From positions 3,286,001-3,350,000 of the forward strand of contig NZ_CP104263.1 in the NCBI RefSeq assembly GCF_025244825.1: a stretch of DNA of 64,000 nt. Direction: 5' to 3'. Source of the DNA: Arthrobacter jinronghuae. GTDB taxonomy: Bacteria > Actinomycetota > Actinomycetes > Actinomycetales > Micrococcaceae. Below the pieces are notes generated by a model that was not told the origin of the DNA, ran no database searches, and saw nothing but the letters and a program-made list of their open reading frames with translations. Numbering within the stretch: position 1 is the stretch's first letter; each line of letters begins with the position of its first letter. This document shows, in pieces, positions 17,201 to 25,289 of this stretch. The position numbers and the translations under genes are program-made.

Positions 17201-18178
17201 CTAGCCTTTCAGCGACCCCTCCACCAGCGCGGTGGCGATGCTGTCGGCATCCGCCTGCGCTGCGAGATACCGCTCGGCGTCCAGCGCAGCGGAGCAGCCG
17301 GTGCCCGCAGCGGTGATCGCCTGCCGGTAGCGGTGGTCTACGGCGTCGCCGCACGCGAAGACCCCGTCCAGGTTGGTCTGGGTGCTCGGAGCCGCGACCC
17401 TGATGTACCCGTCCGGATCCAGGTCCACCTGTCCCGCAAGGAGATCGGTACGCGGGGCGTGCCCAATGGCGACGAAAATCCCCTGCGTCGGCAGTTTCCT
17501 CGTTGCGCCGGTGACGGTGTCCGTAAGGGTCATGCCCGTGACCTTGTCCGTGCCGTGGATGGCAGTGACCTCGCTGTTGAACTCAAAGCGGATCTTCGCG
17601 TGGTCCCGGGCCCGCTGGGCCATGATGCGGGAGGCGCGCAGGGTCTCCCGGCGTACGACGACGGTTACCGACGCCGCGAAGCGGGTCAGGAACAGCGCTT
17701 CCTCCATGGCTGAATCCCCGCCGCCGACCACCACGATGTCCTGGTCGCGGAAGAAAAAGCCGTCGCAGGTGGCGCACCAGGAAATACCCCGGCCGTTGAG
17801 CTGTTTTTCCTCCGGCAGCCCCAGTTCCTTGTAGACCGAGCCGGTGGCGAGGATGACGCTGCGGGCCTTGTAGGTTTTCCCGCCGCCTGTGGCCACCCGC
17901 TTGGTGTGGGCGCCCAGCTCCACCGACACGGCGTCGTCGTACTCCACCAGGGCACCGAATTTCTCCGCCTGCCTGCGCAGGTTCTCCATCAGGTCCGGCC
18001 CCAGGATGCCGTCGGGGAAACCCGGAAAATTCTCCACTTCCGTGGTGTTCATCAGGGCACCGCCGGCGGTGACGGAGCCCGCGAGGATGCGGGGTTGCAA
18101 TCCGGCCCGGGCGGCGTACACCCCTGCCGTGTAGCCAGCCGGACCTGACCCGATGATCAGGACGGAATCTGTACCCAT
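17201..18178 (-). CDS. trxB: Thioredoxin-disulfide reductase
   Basis: A 325-residue flavoprotein. The FAD motif GSGPAG lies at residues 10-15, the redox-active CATC at Cys135 and Cys138, an NADPH motif VVVGGGDSAMEEA follows, and GVFACGD lies near the C-terminus. It reduces oxidised thioredoxin with NADPH in the cytoplasm. No thioredoxin gene is adjacent, so this may be a second trxB copy rather than the housekeeping trxB-trxA locus. Confidence 0.92.
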   Translation of the reverse strand: MGTDSVLIIGSGPAGYTAGVYAARAGLQPRILAGSVTAGGALMNTTEVENFPGFPDGILGPDLMENLRRQAEKFGALVEYDDAVSVELGAHTKRVATGGGKTYKARSVILATGSVYKELGLPEEKQLNGRGISWCATCDGFFFRDQDIVVVGGGDSAMEEALFLTRFAASVTVVVRRETLRASRIMAQRARDHAKIRFEFNSEVTAIHGTDKVTGMTLTDTVTGATRKLPTQGIFVAIGHAPRTDLLAGQVDLDPDGYIRVAAPSTQTNLDGVFACGDAVDHRYRQAITAAGTGCSAALDAERYLAAQADADSIATALVEGSLKG

Positions 18179-18284
18179 CTGCTCTTCCCTTCGCTGCAGC
18201 GGTCCTTCAAGTCTGTCGGGGAGCAGGCTAGGGTCGGTAGCCCGGGCGCGCTAAGCGGGGCCGGAACCGGCAAAGGAGCCAGTA

Positions 18285-18809
18285 GTGGCAGCGGCACTTA
18301 AACCCATTGAACTGATCCAGCTTCCCCGCGGCGTGATTGATGCGCTTGCCGCCGGAGACCTGCCCGGCGCCAACCGGCAGGCGCCCCTGGAGCTTACTGA
18401 GCATTTTTCCCAGGACCGGCAGCCGCTGTGGCGTATCCGGAGTGCGCAGCTAGAAGAGAATCCCGGGGACGCGGCATGGATTACCCGGGCCATCTTTGAC
18501 CCCGGACTGGGCCGGGCGGTAGGCCTGGCCGGGTTCCACGGTCCTCCGGACGACAATGGCATGGTGGAAGTCGGGTACTCGGTGGACCCGGTCTACCGGC
18601 GTCAGGGCTACGCCCGTGCCGCCCTGGAGGCGCTGCTTGCCGTGGCTGCAGAGGAACCCTCGATCCGCACCGTCCGTGCCACCATCAGCCCGGACAACGG
18701 CGCTTCCCGGCGGCTGGTGGAACAGTACGGGTTCGTGGCCACGGGTGAGCAATGGGATGACGAGGACGGGCTGGAGATCGTTTATGAAGTCCCGGCGGGA
18801 GGCAACTGA
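18285..18809 (+). CDS. GNAT family N-acetyltransferase
   Basis: A 174-residue acetyltransferase of the RimJ/RimL-like group. The acetyl-CoA loop reads DPVYRRQGYARAALEAL, preceded by VEVGYSV and followed by RATISPDNGASRRLVEQYGF. The acceptor (protein N-terminus or small amine) is unknown. The GTG start at 18285 follows AAAGGAG. It is the first of three plus-strand genes that include a second GNAT. Confidence 0.88.
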   Translation: MAAALKPIELIQLPRGVIDALAAGDLPGANRQAPLELTEHFSQDRQPLWRIRSAQLEENPGDAAWITRAIFDPGLGRAVGLAGFHGPPDDNGMVEVGYSVDPVYRRQGYARAALEALLAVAAEEPSIRTVRATISPDNGASRRLVEQYGFVATGEQWDDEDGLEIVYEVPAGGN

Positions 18810-18833
18810 CGCCGGTCCGCTAGGATCGCTCGA

Positions 18834-19295
18834 ATGACAACCTGGACAGAGATCACGGCCGCCGTCACGGTGGCCCTGGGCGGAGACAAAACCGCCGGAC
18901 AGCAGGCGTTGCTGGCGTGCTGGGAGGAAACGGTTCCGGACGAGCACGCCTATCGATGTGTCCTGGCACACTACCTCGCGGACACGGAAACGGACCTCGA
19001 TGCGGAGATTTCGTGGGACGAGGCGGCGCTGGCGGAACATGCCGGGGTCAGCGACAAAGACCTTGCACCGTTGGGCATCCCCTCGGCGGGAGGTTTCGCT
19101 CCATCGCTGCATTTGAACCTCGGGGACGGCTATCTGCGCCGCGGCGAGCCCGGGCGGGCACGCGGCCACCTGGAACAGGGCCTGGCCCGCGCCGAAGAGC
19201 TCGGCAGCGAAGGCTACGGCGCCATGATCCGCTCCGGCCTGCAGAACCTGGGCACCCGCATCGAAGCCGCTGCCGACGCCGGGACGGCCCGGTGA
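18834..19295 (+). CDS. Hypothetical protein with TPR-like segment
   Basis: A 153-residue soluble protein. The C-terminal half (LHLNLGDGYLRRGEPGRARGHLEQGLARAEELG) resembles one or two tetratricopeptide helices. The family occurs in actinobacteria without assigned function. Its stop overlaps the GTG of the next GNAT gene by 4 nt, so the two are probably coupled. Confidence 0.78.
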   Translation: MTTWTEITAAVTVALGGDKTAGQQALLACWEETVPDEHAYRCVLAHYLADTETDLDAEISWDEAALAEHAGVSDKDLAPLGIPSAGGFAPSLHLNLGDGYLRRGEPGRARGHLEQGLARAEELGSEGYGAMIRSGLQNLGTRIEAAADAGTAR

Positions 19296-19849
19296 TTGCC
19301 GGGAACCTCTTCGCTCAGCAGTCCACGCTCACCACGGACCGCCTGCGACTCGAGCCGCTGGGACCGGAGCACTTCGACGGCATGTGGGCGGCATTGCAGG
19401 ATCCGGAGGGACGCAGGCTGACCGGCACCCACGCGGTTTTTGCTCCGGAGCAGATCCGGAGCTGGCTGCAGACCCGTGCCGGTGAAGTAGACCGGGCGGA
19501 CTGGGCAATAATCCGGGCCGAGGACGGTGTATATCTGGGCGAGGTAGTGCTGAATGACCTGGACCCGGACAACGAGTCGATGGGCTTCCGCATCGCGTTG
19601 TCCTCCCCGAAGGTCTTCGGACAGGGCTACGGCACGGAAGCCACCCGCGCCGTGCTGAGCCATGCCTTTGACGACCTCGGACTGCACCGGATTGAACTGG
19701 AGGTCTTTGAGTTCAACCCGCGGGCGCAGCGTGTCTATGAAAAGTGCGGGTTCGTGGTGGAGGGCCGACGCCGGGAGGCACTGCACTGGGACGGGGAATG
19801 GACGGACGCGATCTCAATGGCCGTCCTCGCCGGCGACGCCAGGCCCTGA
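19292..19849 (+). CDS. GNAT family N-acetyltransferase (RimJ-like)
   Basis: A 185-residue acetyltransferase. It begins TDRLRLEPLGPEHFDGMW, has the acetyl-CoA loop SPKVFGQGYGTEATRAVL and ends with the usual VFEFNPRAQRVYEKCGFVVEGRRRE. The start at GTG 19292, overlapping the stop of the preceding gene, is chosen because the conserved domain begins 15 residues later. The long frame reaching back to 18917 is spurious. The acceptor is unknown. Confidence 0.88.
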   Translation: MIAGNLFAQQSTLTTDRLRLEPLGPEHFDGMWAALQDPEGRRLTGTHAVFAPEQIRSWLQTRAGEVDRADWAIIRAEDGVYLGEVVLNDLDPDNESMGFRIALSSPKVFGQGYGTEATRAVLSHAFDDLGLHRIELEVFEFNPRAQRVYEKCGFVVEGRRREALHWDGEWTDAISMAVLAGDARP

Positions 19850-19852
19850 CGC

Positions 19853-20728
19853 TCAGCGGATGCGGGAACGGATCCTCAGCGCCGCCAGCAGGACAAAGGC
19901 CACCATCATGGCAACCAGGACGAACACGACGTAGCCGGTGGGCACCGCCCAGTCCCCCACCGAGGCGGTGATGCCGAAAATGTCCTGCACCTGGGCCACG
20001 GCTTCGGGCTGGTCCGTCACGGCGTCCATGGGTCCGGCGGTCATTTCCTGGCGCACCACCATGGAGGCCTGCATAAAGGGCAGTGCGCTGACAAAGTTCT
20101 TCACTCCCTCGGGAAAAGCCCCCACCGGGATGTAGGACCCTGCGGCGAAGCCGAGGATGGTGCCTACCAGTGTGGACAGTGCCGCGAAAGAACCCGGGGT
20201 ACGGACGAAAGTGACGATAAAGGCGCTCAGCGACCCGAAGGCGATACAGCTAAGCACCAGGTAACCGTAAGTGCGGGCCAGCTGGCCCGCTGTGAGCACC
20301 ACGCCGTCCACCGCGGCCAGGTATCCCAGGCTCACGGCAAGTACGACTGTGGTCATGATCAGCGCGATCGCGACGGTTGAGAGCAGATACCCCAGGACCA
20401 ACTTGCCGCGGCTGATCGGGGAAACCAGGAAGTCCCGGAAGCGCCCGGTGGCGGTGTCATCCACGATCACGTTCACGGCGGCGAGCCCTGTGGTGATTGC
20501 GGTGATGCCCACGATCCCGGCGAACATCCAGGCGTCCACAAAGCCCTTGATGTCCTCCTCGGCGGCCTGCGGAAACATTTCCGCCAGGCCTTCGGTCTGC
20601 TGGTTGCCCAGGAACAGGGTGTAGAGCAGGAACAGGACCAGGGCGCCGAGGAGGGAAAAGAACAGGTTGAGCCGGTCACGGAAGTACAGGCGTAGGTTCC
20701 GGCCGGTGATGTCCAGGACTACGTTCAT
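19853..20728 (-). CDS. ABC-2 type transporter permease
   Basis: A 291-residue membrane protein with six hydrophobic segments and an N-terminal stretch FRDRLNLFFSLLGALVLF typical of ABC-2 exporters. It starts 4 nt inside the end of the ATP-binding gene, so the pair forms one exporter, probably for a drug, antibiotic or lipid-like compound. No regulator is next to it. Confidence 0.9.
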   Translation of the reverse strand: MNVVLDITGRNLRLYFRDRLNLFFSLLGALVLFLLYTLFLGNQQTEGLAEMFPQAAEEDIKGFVDAWMFAGIVGITAITTGLAAVNVIVDDTATGRFRDFLVSPISRGKLVLGYLLSTVAIALIMTTVVLAVSLGYLAAVDGVVLTAGQLARTYGYLVLSCIAFGSLSAFIVTFVRTPGSFAALSTLVGTILGFAAGSYIPVGAFPEGVKNFVSALPFMQASMVVRQEMTAGPMDAVTDQPEAVAQVQDIFGITASVGDWAVPTGYVVFVLVAMMVAFVLLAALRIRSRIR

Positions 20729-21645
20729 GCTGCTTCCCCCTGCCGGCCGGTCAGGGCCAGGAAGACGTCGTCCATGGTCCCGTGGCGGAACTCGAAGTCC
20801 AGGACACTGTCGCCGTGCGCCGCGAGGAGGCGGCGGGCCGTGTCCGACCGGTCCACCCGCAGCCGCAGCACGTTACCGTCTACGGCGGCGACGTCGACCC
20901 CGGCGTCGCTGGCCAAAGATGCCAGTGCCTGCGGGTCGGCAGACGTGATGGAAAGGATGCTGCTGCTGTATTCGGCGCGCAGCGTAGTGGGCGTGCCGTC
21001 GGCAATGATCTGCCCCTTCTCAATCACGCAGACCCGGTCCGCTTCCTCGGTTTCCTCCATGTAATGGGTGGTCAGGAAAACGGTGAGGCCGTGATTTTCC
21101 CGCAGGTCGTGGATGGTGGACCAGACGAGGGCCCGGCTGGCCGGGTCCAGGCCGGCAGTGGGTTCGTCCAGGAAGATGATCGACGGCGAGTGCAGCAGTG
21201 CCCGGGCGATGTCCACCCGGCGTCGTTCTCCGCCGGAATAGGTGGCATAGCGCCGGTCGAGGAAGTCTCCCAGGCCGACCATCCGGCCCAGCTCATCAAT
21301 GCGGGCATTGTTGGCCGCTTTGTCGGGTGAGTAGAACCGTGCGCGGGTTTGAAGGTTTTCCCGGCCGGTGAGGATCGGGTCCAGCATCGAATCCTGGAAC
21401 ACCACCCCGATGGCTTCGCGGACGCCGCCGCCGCTGCCGCGGACGTCGTGCCCCGCCACCTCGACAGTGCCGGCGTCAAACGGCAGGACAGTGGTCAGGC
21501 AGGAAATGGTGGTGGACTTCCCCGCGCCGTTGGCACCCAAAAAGGCGAAAACACTCCCCGGCTCCACGTCAAAGGACAAGTTGTCCACCGCCGCCACCCG
21601 GCCGAAGCGTTTGGTCAATCCCCGAACGGAGATTGCGGCATTCAT
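20725..21645 (-). CDS. ABC transporter ATP-binding protein (DrrA/CcmA-like)
   Basis: A 306-residue ABC ATPase with Walker A GANGAGKSTT, signature YSGGERRRVDIARAL, Walker B IIFLDEPTAGLDP and an H-loop TTHYMEE. A C-terminal extension of about 80 residues, as in DrrA-type exporters, precedes the overlap with the permease. The ATG at 21645 is preferred to an in-frame start nine bases upstream. Confidence 0.92.
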   Translation of the reverse strand: MNAAISVRGLTKRFGRVAAVDNLSFDVEPGSVFAFLGANGAGKSTTISCLTTVLPFDAGTVEVAGHDVRGSGGGVREAIGVVFQDSMLDPILTGRENLQTRARFYSPDKAANNARIDELGRMVGLGDFLDRRYATYSGGERRRVDIARALLHSPSIIFLDEPTAGLDPASRALVWSTIHDLRENHGLTVFLTTHYMEETEEADRVCVIEKGQIIADGTPTTLRAEYSSSILSITSADPQALASLASDAGVDVAAVDGNVLRLRVDRSDTARRLLAAHGDSVLDFEFRHGTMDDVFLALTGRQGEAA

Positions 21646-21678
21646 AGTTCCCAATTGGCTCCCCTAGCTTTTGCGGTT

Positions 21679-22224
21679 CTATGCGTCCAGGAGCAGGTCG
21701 TTGAATTCCAGCGGAGTCACCGTGTTGTTTTCCCAGTCCGAGCGAAGTATCGCATAGGCGACGGAAGCGAGCCGGGACCCGTCCGCCGCCGGCCACGCCT
21801 GCCGGTAATGGGCTTCTTTGACGAAACCGGCGCGCAGGAACGTTTTGCGCATGGCAATGTTGTCTTCCCGTGTCTGGCCTTCGAACCGGACGATTTCCGG
21901 CAATTCGGTAAAGGCCAGCCGGCATAAGGCCCGAACCACCTCCACGCCCAGCCCGCGGCCGCGCTGGCTTTCCGCCAGGCGAAGGTCAAAGACAGGGTTG
22001 TCATCCTCAAGGTCCTCCAGGACCACCAGCCCGATGTCTTTGCCGCCGAGCTCCACCCAGTACCCCTGGGATTCCTTGCTCCAGAAGCGTCCCTCCGCCA
22101 CCCGCTTGGTTGCCTGAAACTCGTCGGGCGCCGCATTCACATGGAAGGGGAACCGGTTTGAGGCCAGGAATGCCGTAACGGCAGCACCATCGGCGGGGGT
22201 CATCCTGCGGAAGGTGATGGTCAT
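21679..22224 (-). CDS. GNAT family N-acetyltransferase
   Basis: A 181-residue acetyltransferase. The N-terminal TFRRMTPADGAAVTAFL is followed by an acetyl-CoA site LAESQRGRGLGVEVVRALC and by MRKTFLRAGFVKEAHYRQAWP. The substrate is unknown. It lies directly upstream of the ABC exporter on the same strand, separated by about 30 bp, so co-transcription is likely. Confidence 0.87.
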   Translation of the reverse strand: MTITFRRMTPADGAAVTAFLASNRFPFHVNAAPDEFQATKRVAEGRFWSKESQGYWVELGGKDIGLVVLEDLEDDNPVFDLRLAESQRGRGLGVEVVRALCRLAFTELPEIVRFEGQTREDNIAMRKTFLRAGFVKEAHYRQAWPAADGSRLASVAYAILRSDWENNTVTPLEFNDLLLDA

Positions 22225-22248
22225 GCGGGAAGTGTAACGTGCAGGGTT

Positions 22249-22425
22249 TTAGAGCGCGCCGATCCGGTCCTGGCTTCCGGCCTGGGCGGACTTTTCCGCT
22301 TCTTCTTCGAGCCGGAGGCGCCAGCCGCGCGGGGGCGGCCAGGAGATACCCCACAACTCGAGCTGCTGTTTGGTAAAACCACCTGCGGGAGTACGTGCTG
22401 CTTCTATTTCTTCACGGGTCGGCAT
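22249..22425 (-). CDS. Short conserved hypothetical protein
   Basis: A 58-residue soluble protein with the motif GGFTKQQLELWGISWPPPRGW. The W-G-(I/V)-x-WPPPKGW signature recurs in small bacterial proteins of unknown role, which is why I accept such a short frame. The ATG at 22425 is preferred to a TTG six bases upstream. It precedes the GNAT gene on the same strand. Confidence 0.65.
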   Translation of the reverse strand: MPTREEIEAARTPAGGFTKQQLELWGISWPPPRGWRLRLEEEAEKSAQAGSQDRIGAL

Positions 22426-22570
22426 TGCCAAATCATGACACGCACTCCGCGTTATGTCACCGATAAGTCGGACATTTACGGCACCGTTTTTTCATCCTGC
22501 TATTGACGGGCCGAGGGAGTGCCGCTATTCCCCTGCAATCCGCGGATTTCCGGGAGTATTACGAACTAAA

Positions 22571-22623
22571 AGGGACTCCGGGTATCGCTAAAGAATTATA
22601 TTAGGGACTTCCGGTACCGCTAA
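22571..22623. repeat. Two 21-bp direct repeats, period 32
   Basis: AGGGACTCCGGGTATCGCTA at 22571 and AGGGACTTCCGGTACCGCTA at 22603, each followed by A, agree at 18 of 21 positions. They lie in the gap and could be operator-like sites. Confidence 0.55.
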
Positions 22624-22630
22624 TTCAGCG

Positions 22631-22772
22631 TTATGGATAGGTGGTCACCATAATCAATTGCCGGCCTTCCGGAACCTGCGCCTCGAATGCTTCCCGCGCT
22701 TCGAGGAATCCCTTCCCACTGGGTTTCCAATTCCCGGGTTTCGACAGGACGCATGATGCCAGTGACTTTCAT
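22631..22772 (-). pseudogene. Frameshifted small conserved gene
   Basis: Reading from ATG 22772 gives MKVTGIMRPVETRELETQWE. After a GGG run (22710-22712) the frame that continues like a protein is the neighbouring one, giving FLEAREAFEAQVPEGRQLI and ending MVTTYP-stop at 22631. Removing one G joins the halves into about 46 residues. Actinobacteria have many short proteins of the form 'VPEG-x-QLI-x-V', so I read this as a broken or mis-sequenced gene. Function is unknown. Confidence 0.5.
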
Positions 22773-22925
22773 ACTTCCAGCCTCCGCGCGGCACGGGGCA
22801 CCTGCCCGCATAAAGCATGTTGTGTCTAACACCCCTGATGGGATCGGGGCCATCTCTGGTCTCCCCCGGCTTGGCAACCGCCTACCTGTTCAACACCGAA
22901 AGCACTCGGTTACGGGGAAGTGGGG

Positions 22926-23216
22926 TTAGACCAGGGTTGCCGGCTCGTTGTGGGCGAGCTGATCCTGCACGACGGGACTTCCGGAGACGCCGCCCAGCGA
23001 GGAAACGAGGCGGTAAATGCCCGTGAGGAGCATCGAGACACCAGCGATGGCGATAGCCACGCCCAGATACAGGAACATCACGCTGTTCTGCGTATCGGAA
23101 TAAGCACCGGATGACATCAGGACATCCATGGCCGAAAAGAGGATAAAGAGGGCACCGAGGAACAGAACCGCGCCACCCCACGAGATGAGCGCTGCACTCT
23201 GCTTGAAGTTGTTCAT
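22926..23216 (-). CDS. Small membrane protein, two to three helices
   Basis: A 96-residue protein with hydrophobic segments at about residues 10-33 and 43-68, and a polar tail VVQDQLAHNEPATLV. No family was recognised. The start ATG at 23216 and the codon pattern look genuine. It lies downstream of tRNA-Ala on the same strand but beyond the tRNA terminator. Confidence 0.65.
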   Translation of the reverse strand: MNNFKQSAALISWGGAVLFLGALFILFSAMDVLMSSGAYSDTQNSVMFLYLGVAIAIAGVSMLLTGIYRLVSSLGGVSGSPVVQDQLAHNEPATLV

Positions 23217-23279
23217 CCAGCAACTCTATCGCTCTCTCAGGGACGCCTCGTCCCGGAGAGGCATGGTCCCGACAAAGCA

Positions 23280-23304
23280 AAAACCCCCGGTTTCCCGGGG
23301 GTTT
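23280..23304 (-). terminator. Terminator of tRNA-Ala
   Basis: A 10-bp GC-rich stem (23281-23290 with 23295-23304) with a 4-base loop is followed on the minus strand by TTTTTGC, a few bases after the tRNA end. Confidence 0.88.
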
Positions 23305-23309
23305 TCCTG

Positions 23310-23382
23310 TGGAGCTTAGGGGAATCGAACCCCTGACCTTTTCATTGCGAACGAAACGCTCTACCAACTGAGCTAAAGCCCC
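23310..23382 (-). tRNA. tRNA-Ala (anticodon CGC)
   Basis: The 73-nt sequence folds as a cloverleaf. The acceptor GGGGCUU pairs with AAGCUCC and contains the G3-U70 pair that identifies alanine tRNA. The D-arm is GCUC...GAGC, the anticodon stem UUUCG/UGAAA carries loop UUCGCAA, and the T-arm is AGGGG/CCCCU. The CGC anticodon reads GCG. CCA is not encoded. Confidence 0.97.
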
Positions 23383-23591
23383 AAAACTGCACCGTCGGCG
23401 TCGAACCCGGACCGAAACGACCGGACAACCGACCCCGTTAGGCTACACCGATTCTAAACACGTGCTCCGGCCCGCACCAAACCCCCGGCACCCTAGGAAT
23501 GCCTTGGGACCCTCGCTACCGTCGAGGAACCGGCACGGTTCGCCTGCGGAGAGCGGTCGGCGCAAAGCACACCGGAACCAAGGAGAATGCC

Positions 23592-23999
23592 ATGGCCCTG
23601 ATCACCGAAATGCTCGAAAACCATCCCGCTGCCGGCCCCCGCACTTCCGATCCCCGCCTCCTGGTCGAGTGCCTGCTGGCCTGTGGTGAATGTGCTCAGG
23701 TCTGCAATGCCTGCGCGGACGCCTGCCTGAGCGAGGAAATGGTGGGCGAGCTGGTCAGCTGCATCCGCACCGACCTGGACTGTGCCGAGATCTGTGCAAC
23801 CACGTCCGCAGTGCTGTCCCGAACCGGTGCCGCGGGGCCGGCGAGCGCCAGCCTGCTGCATGCCTGCATTGCAGCCTGCGCCGCGTGTGCGGAGGAATGC
23901 CAGCAGCACGCCGCCATGCACCAGCACTGCCGGATCTGCGCGGAGGCCTGCCGCCGTTGCATCAACGCCTGCGAAAAACTGCTGACCTCACTGGGTTAG
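23592..23999 (+). CDS. Four-helix bundle copper-binding protein (Csp/DUF326-like)
   Basis: A 135-residue Cys-rich protein with about 17 cysteines in repeated CxxxC patterns, such as CLLACGECAQVCNACADACL and CIAACAACAEECQQHAAMHQHC. The helices line a bundle core with thiols, as in copper-storage proteins Csp1/Csp3. It has no signal peptide, so it is probably cytosolic and Csp3-like, buffering Cu(I). The ATG at 23592 has AAGGAG eight bases upstream. No copper pump or CsoR gene is adjacent. Confidence 0.9.
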   Translation: MALITEMLENHPAAGPRTSDPRLLVECLLACGECAQVCNACADACLSEEMVGELVSCIRTDLDCAEICATTSAVLSRTGAAGPASASLLHACIAACAACAEECQQHAAMHQHCRICAEACRRCINACEKLLTSLG

Positions 24000-24007
24000 G
24001 GGTCTTG

Positions 24008-24277
24008 TCAGGCACGCCAGCGGCCAGTCTTGACCAAGTACGCCACCGTTTTCAGCGTCAGCTCCGGCTTCGCCGCGCGCAGGGCGGCGATTGCGGCAAT
24101 CTGTGACCGGCCGTCCTCAGCCCGCGGATCCAGCCCTTTGGCCTTCAGTGTTTCGTTCGCCCACCGTCCCGCGGCGACCTGCGGATTCGCCGCACTGCCT
24201 CCGAAGGCTTCCTCGATCCGGACCCGGGGATCCACCCTGTCCCCGAAAATCCGTGCCCATCGAACAGACTGCACCAC
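24008..24277 (-). CDS. Conserved hypothetical protein
   Basis: An 89-residue soluble, basic helical protein (WARIFGDRVDPRVRIEEAFGG at the start, TLKTVAYLVKTGRWRA at the end). No known domain was recognised. It starts 5 bp after the DinB gene on the same strand and is likely co-transcribed with it. Confidence 0.65.
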   Translation of the reverse strand: MVQSVRWARIFGDRVDPRVRIEEAFGGSAANPQVAAGRWANETLKAKGLDPRAEDGRSQIAAIAALRAAKPELTLKTVAYLVKTGRWRA

Positions 24278-24282
24278 GCCAA

Positions 24283-24801
24283 TTACCCCCTTGAATTCGC
24301 CAGCACCATTCCCCGAACATAAGCCGCCTGCCCCACGTGCTCAAGGCAGTCCGCCAACGTGCTCACCAGCCGGACGCCCAGCGTCACCGGCGGATCCCAG
24401 GCCCGGTCCACGATCCGGCCCAGGTCCTCTCCCGAAAGTCCCGAGACGAAGGCCTCGGTGCGGGAATGCACGTCGTCGTAATAGCCCAGCAGCAGCTCCG
24501 CCGAATGCACCTGGACCAGCGCCACCTGCTCGGAGGTATGCCCGTAGCCCGTGTCCTCCACCGCCAGCGGAAGGCCCACCCGTTTTGCCCAGCCGTCGGC
24601 GGTCCAGGCCTGTTCCTGCCCGGCAACCTCGGCGATCTGGTGGTCCTCCACCCGGCTCAGGTGCCAGATCAGCCAGGCAATGGAGTTTCCGTCCGGATAG
24701 GGGCGGTGGTTCAGTGCACCGGCGTCGAGATTGTTCACGGCCCTTCGGACTGCACCGGGGAGCCGTCCGAAGGCATCAACAAGAAGATCGCTTTCGTCCA
24801 T
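24283..24801 (-). CDS. DinB family protein (mycothiol transferase-like, DUF664)
   Basis: A 172-residue four-helix DinB/YfiT-type protein. It contains NHRPYPDGNSIAWLIWHLSRVEDHQI, where His of WHL is a metal ligand, and later SLADCLEHVGQAAYVRG-like ligands. Actinobacterial members act as mycothiol-dependent S-transferases or maleylpyruvate isomerases, and the precise substrate is unknown. Start ATG 24801 is favoured over a start at 24849 because the conserved domain begins there and GGGAG precedes it. Confidence 0.87.
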   Translation of the reverse strand: MDESDLLVDAFGRLPGAVRRAVNNLDAGALNHRPYPDGNSIAWLIWHLSRVEDHQIAEVAGQEQAWTADGWAKRVGLPLAVEDTGYGHTSEQVALVQVHSAELLLGYYDDVHSRTEAFVSGLSGEDLGRIVDRAWDPPVTLGVRLVSTLADCLEHVGQAAYVRGMVLANSRG

Positions 24802-24939
24802 CGCACTGGCTCCCTCTGGGTTGGCGGCAGGGTTTCGCCATCGTTTCACGCCGGTCCGGTGTCCGGGAAGAGTCCGTTTCCGGGCCGCAGCTCAAAAATC
24901 GGGCCTGGGCCGGTTCCATCCGCGGCGCGCAGTCCTAAA

Positions 24940-25173
24940 ATGGCTCGCATGAGCTGGACAGATGAGCGTCCCGCATGGCTTCCACCCATTCCATCGCCAC
25001 ACCGCGGCCAGGCCCGGATTGTTCTGGGAATGATCCTGGTCTGCAGCACCATGCTGGCCAGCCTCGTGGTCGCTGCCTTCGGTGCCCTGCTGAGCATGTA
25101 CATCCTTTGGCCGCTCGCGGGCGGGTTGCTGCTGCTGATGTCCGGGCTGCTCAGCCGCCGCCGCGGCGTGTAG
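24940..25173 (+). CDS. Small two-helix membrane protein
   Basis: A 77-residue protein (74 if ATG 24949 is used) with a Pro-rich N-terminus and two hydrophobic segments, ending in GLLSRRRGV. No family was recognised. The frame fills the gap before the IclR gene. Its coding character is supported by the hydrophobic pattern only. Confidence 0.55.
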   Translation: MARMSWTDERPAWLPPIPSPHRGQARIVLGMILVCSTMLASLVVAAFGALLSMYILWPLAGGLLLLMSGLLSRRRGV

Positions 25174-25195
25174 CCGGGCGTGTAGCGCGGCGTCC

Positions 25196-25258
25196 GGCGG
25201 CTCCCGTCAGCGGCACGGCGGCTCCCGTCACGGCACGGCGGCTCCCGTCACGGCACGG
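25196..25258. repeat. Three tandem copies of a 20-bp unit
   Basis: The unit GGCGGCTCCCGTCACGGCAC is present three times in tandem with an extra G in the first copy, just upstream of the IclR gene. It may be simple slippage, or may affect expression. Confidence 0.75.
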
Positions 25259-25289
25259 TAGCGCAAGGCCGTGCGCTTAGGATTGGCCC

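Larger units (their letters stand above)
22432..22925. other. Gene-poor, lower-GC interval
   Basis: Apart from the frameshifted small gene at 22631-22772 and the direct repeat at 22571-22623, nothing clear is visible. Base composition is lower in GC than the surroundings between about 22440 and 22640. Confidence 0.5.

Noticed and set aside
22641..22829. Plus-strand 62-codon frame
   Set aside because: No ribosome site and antisense to the frameshifted small gene, whose peptide looks more natural.
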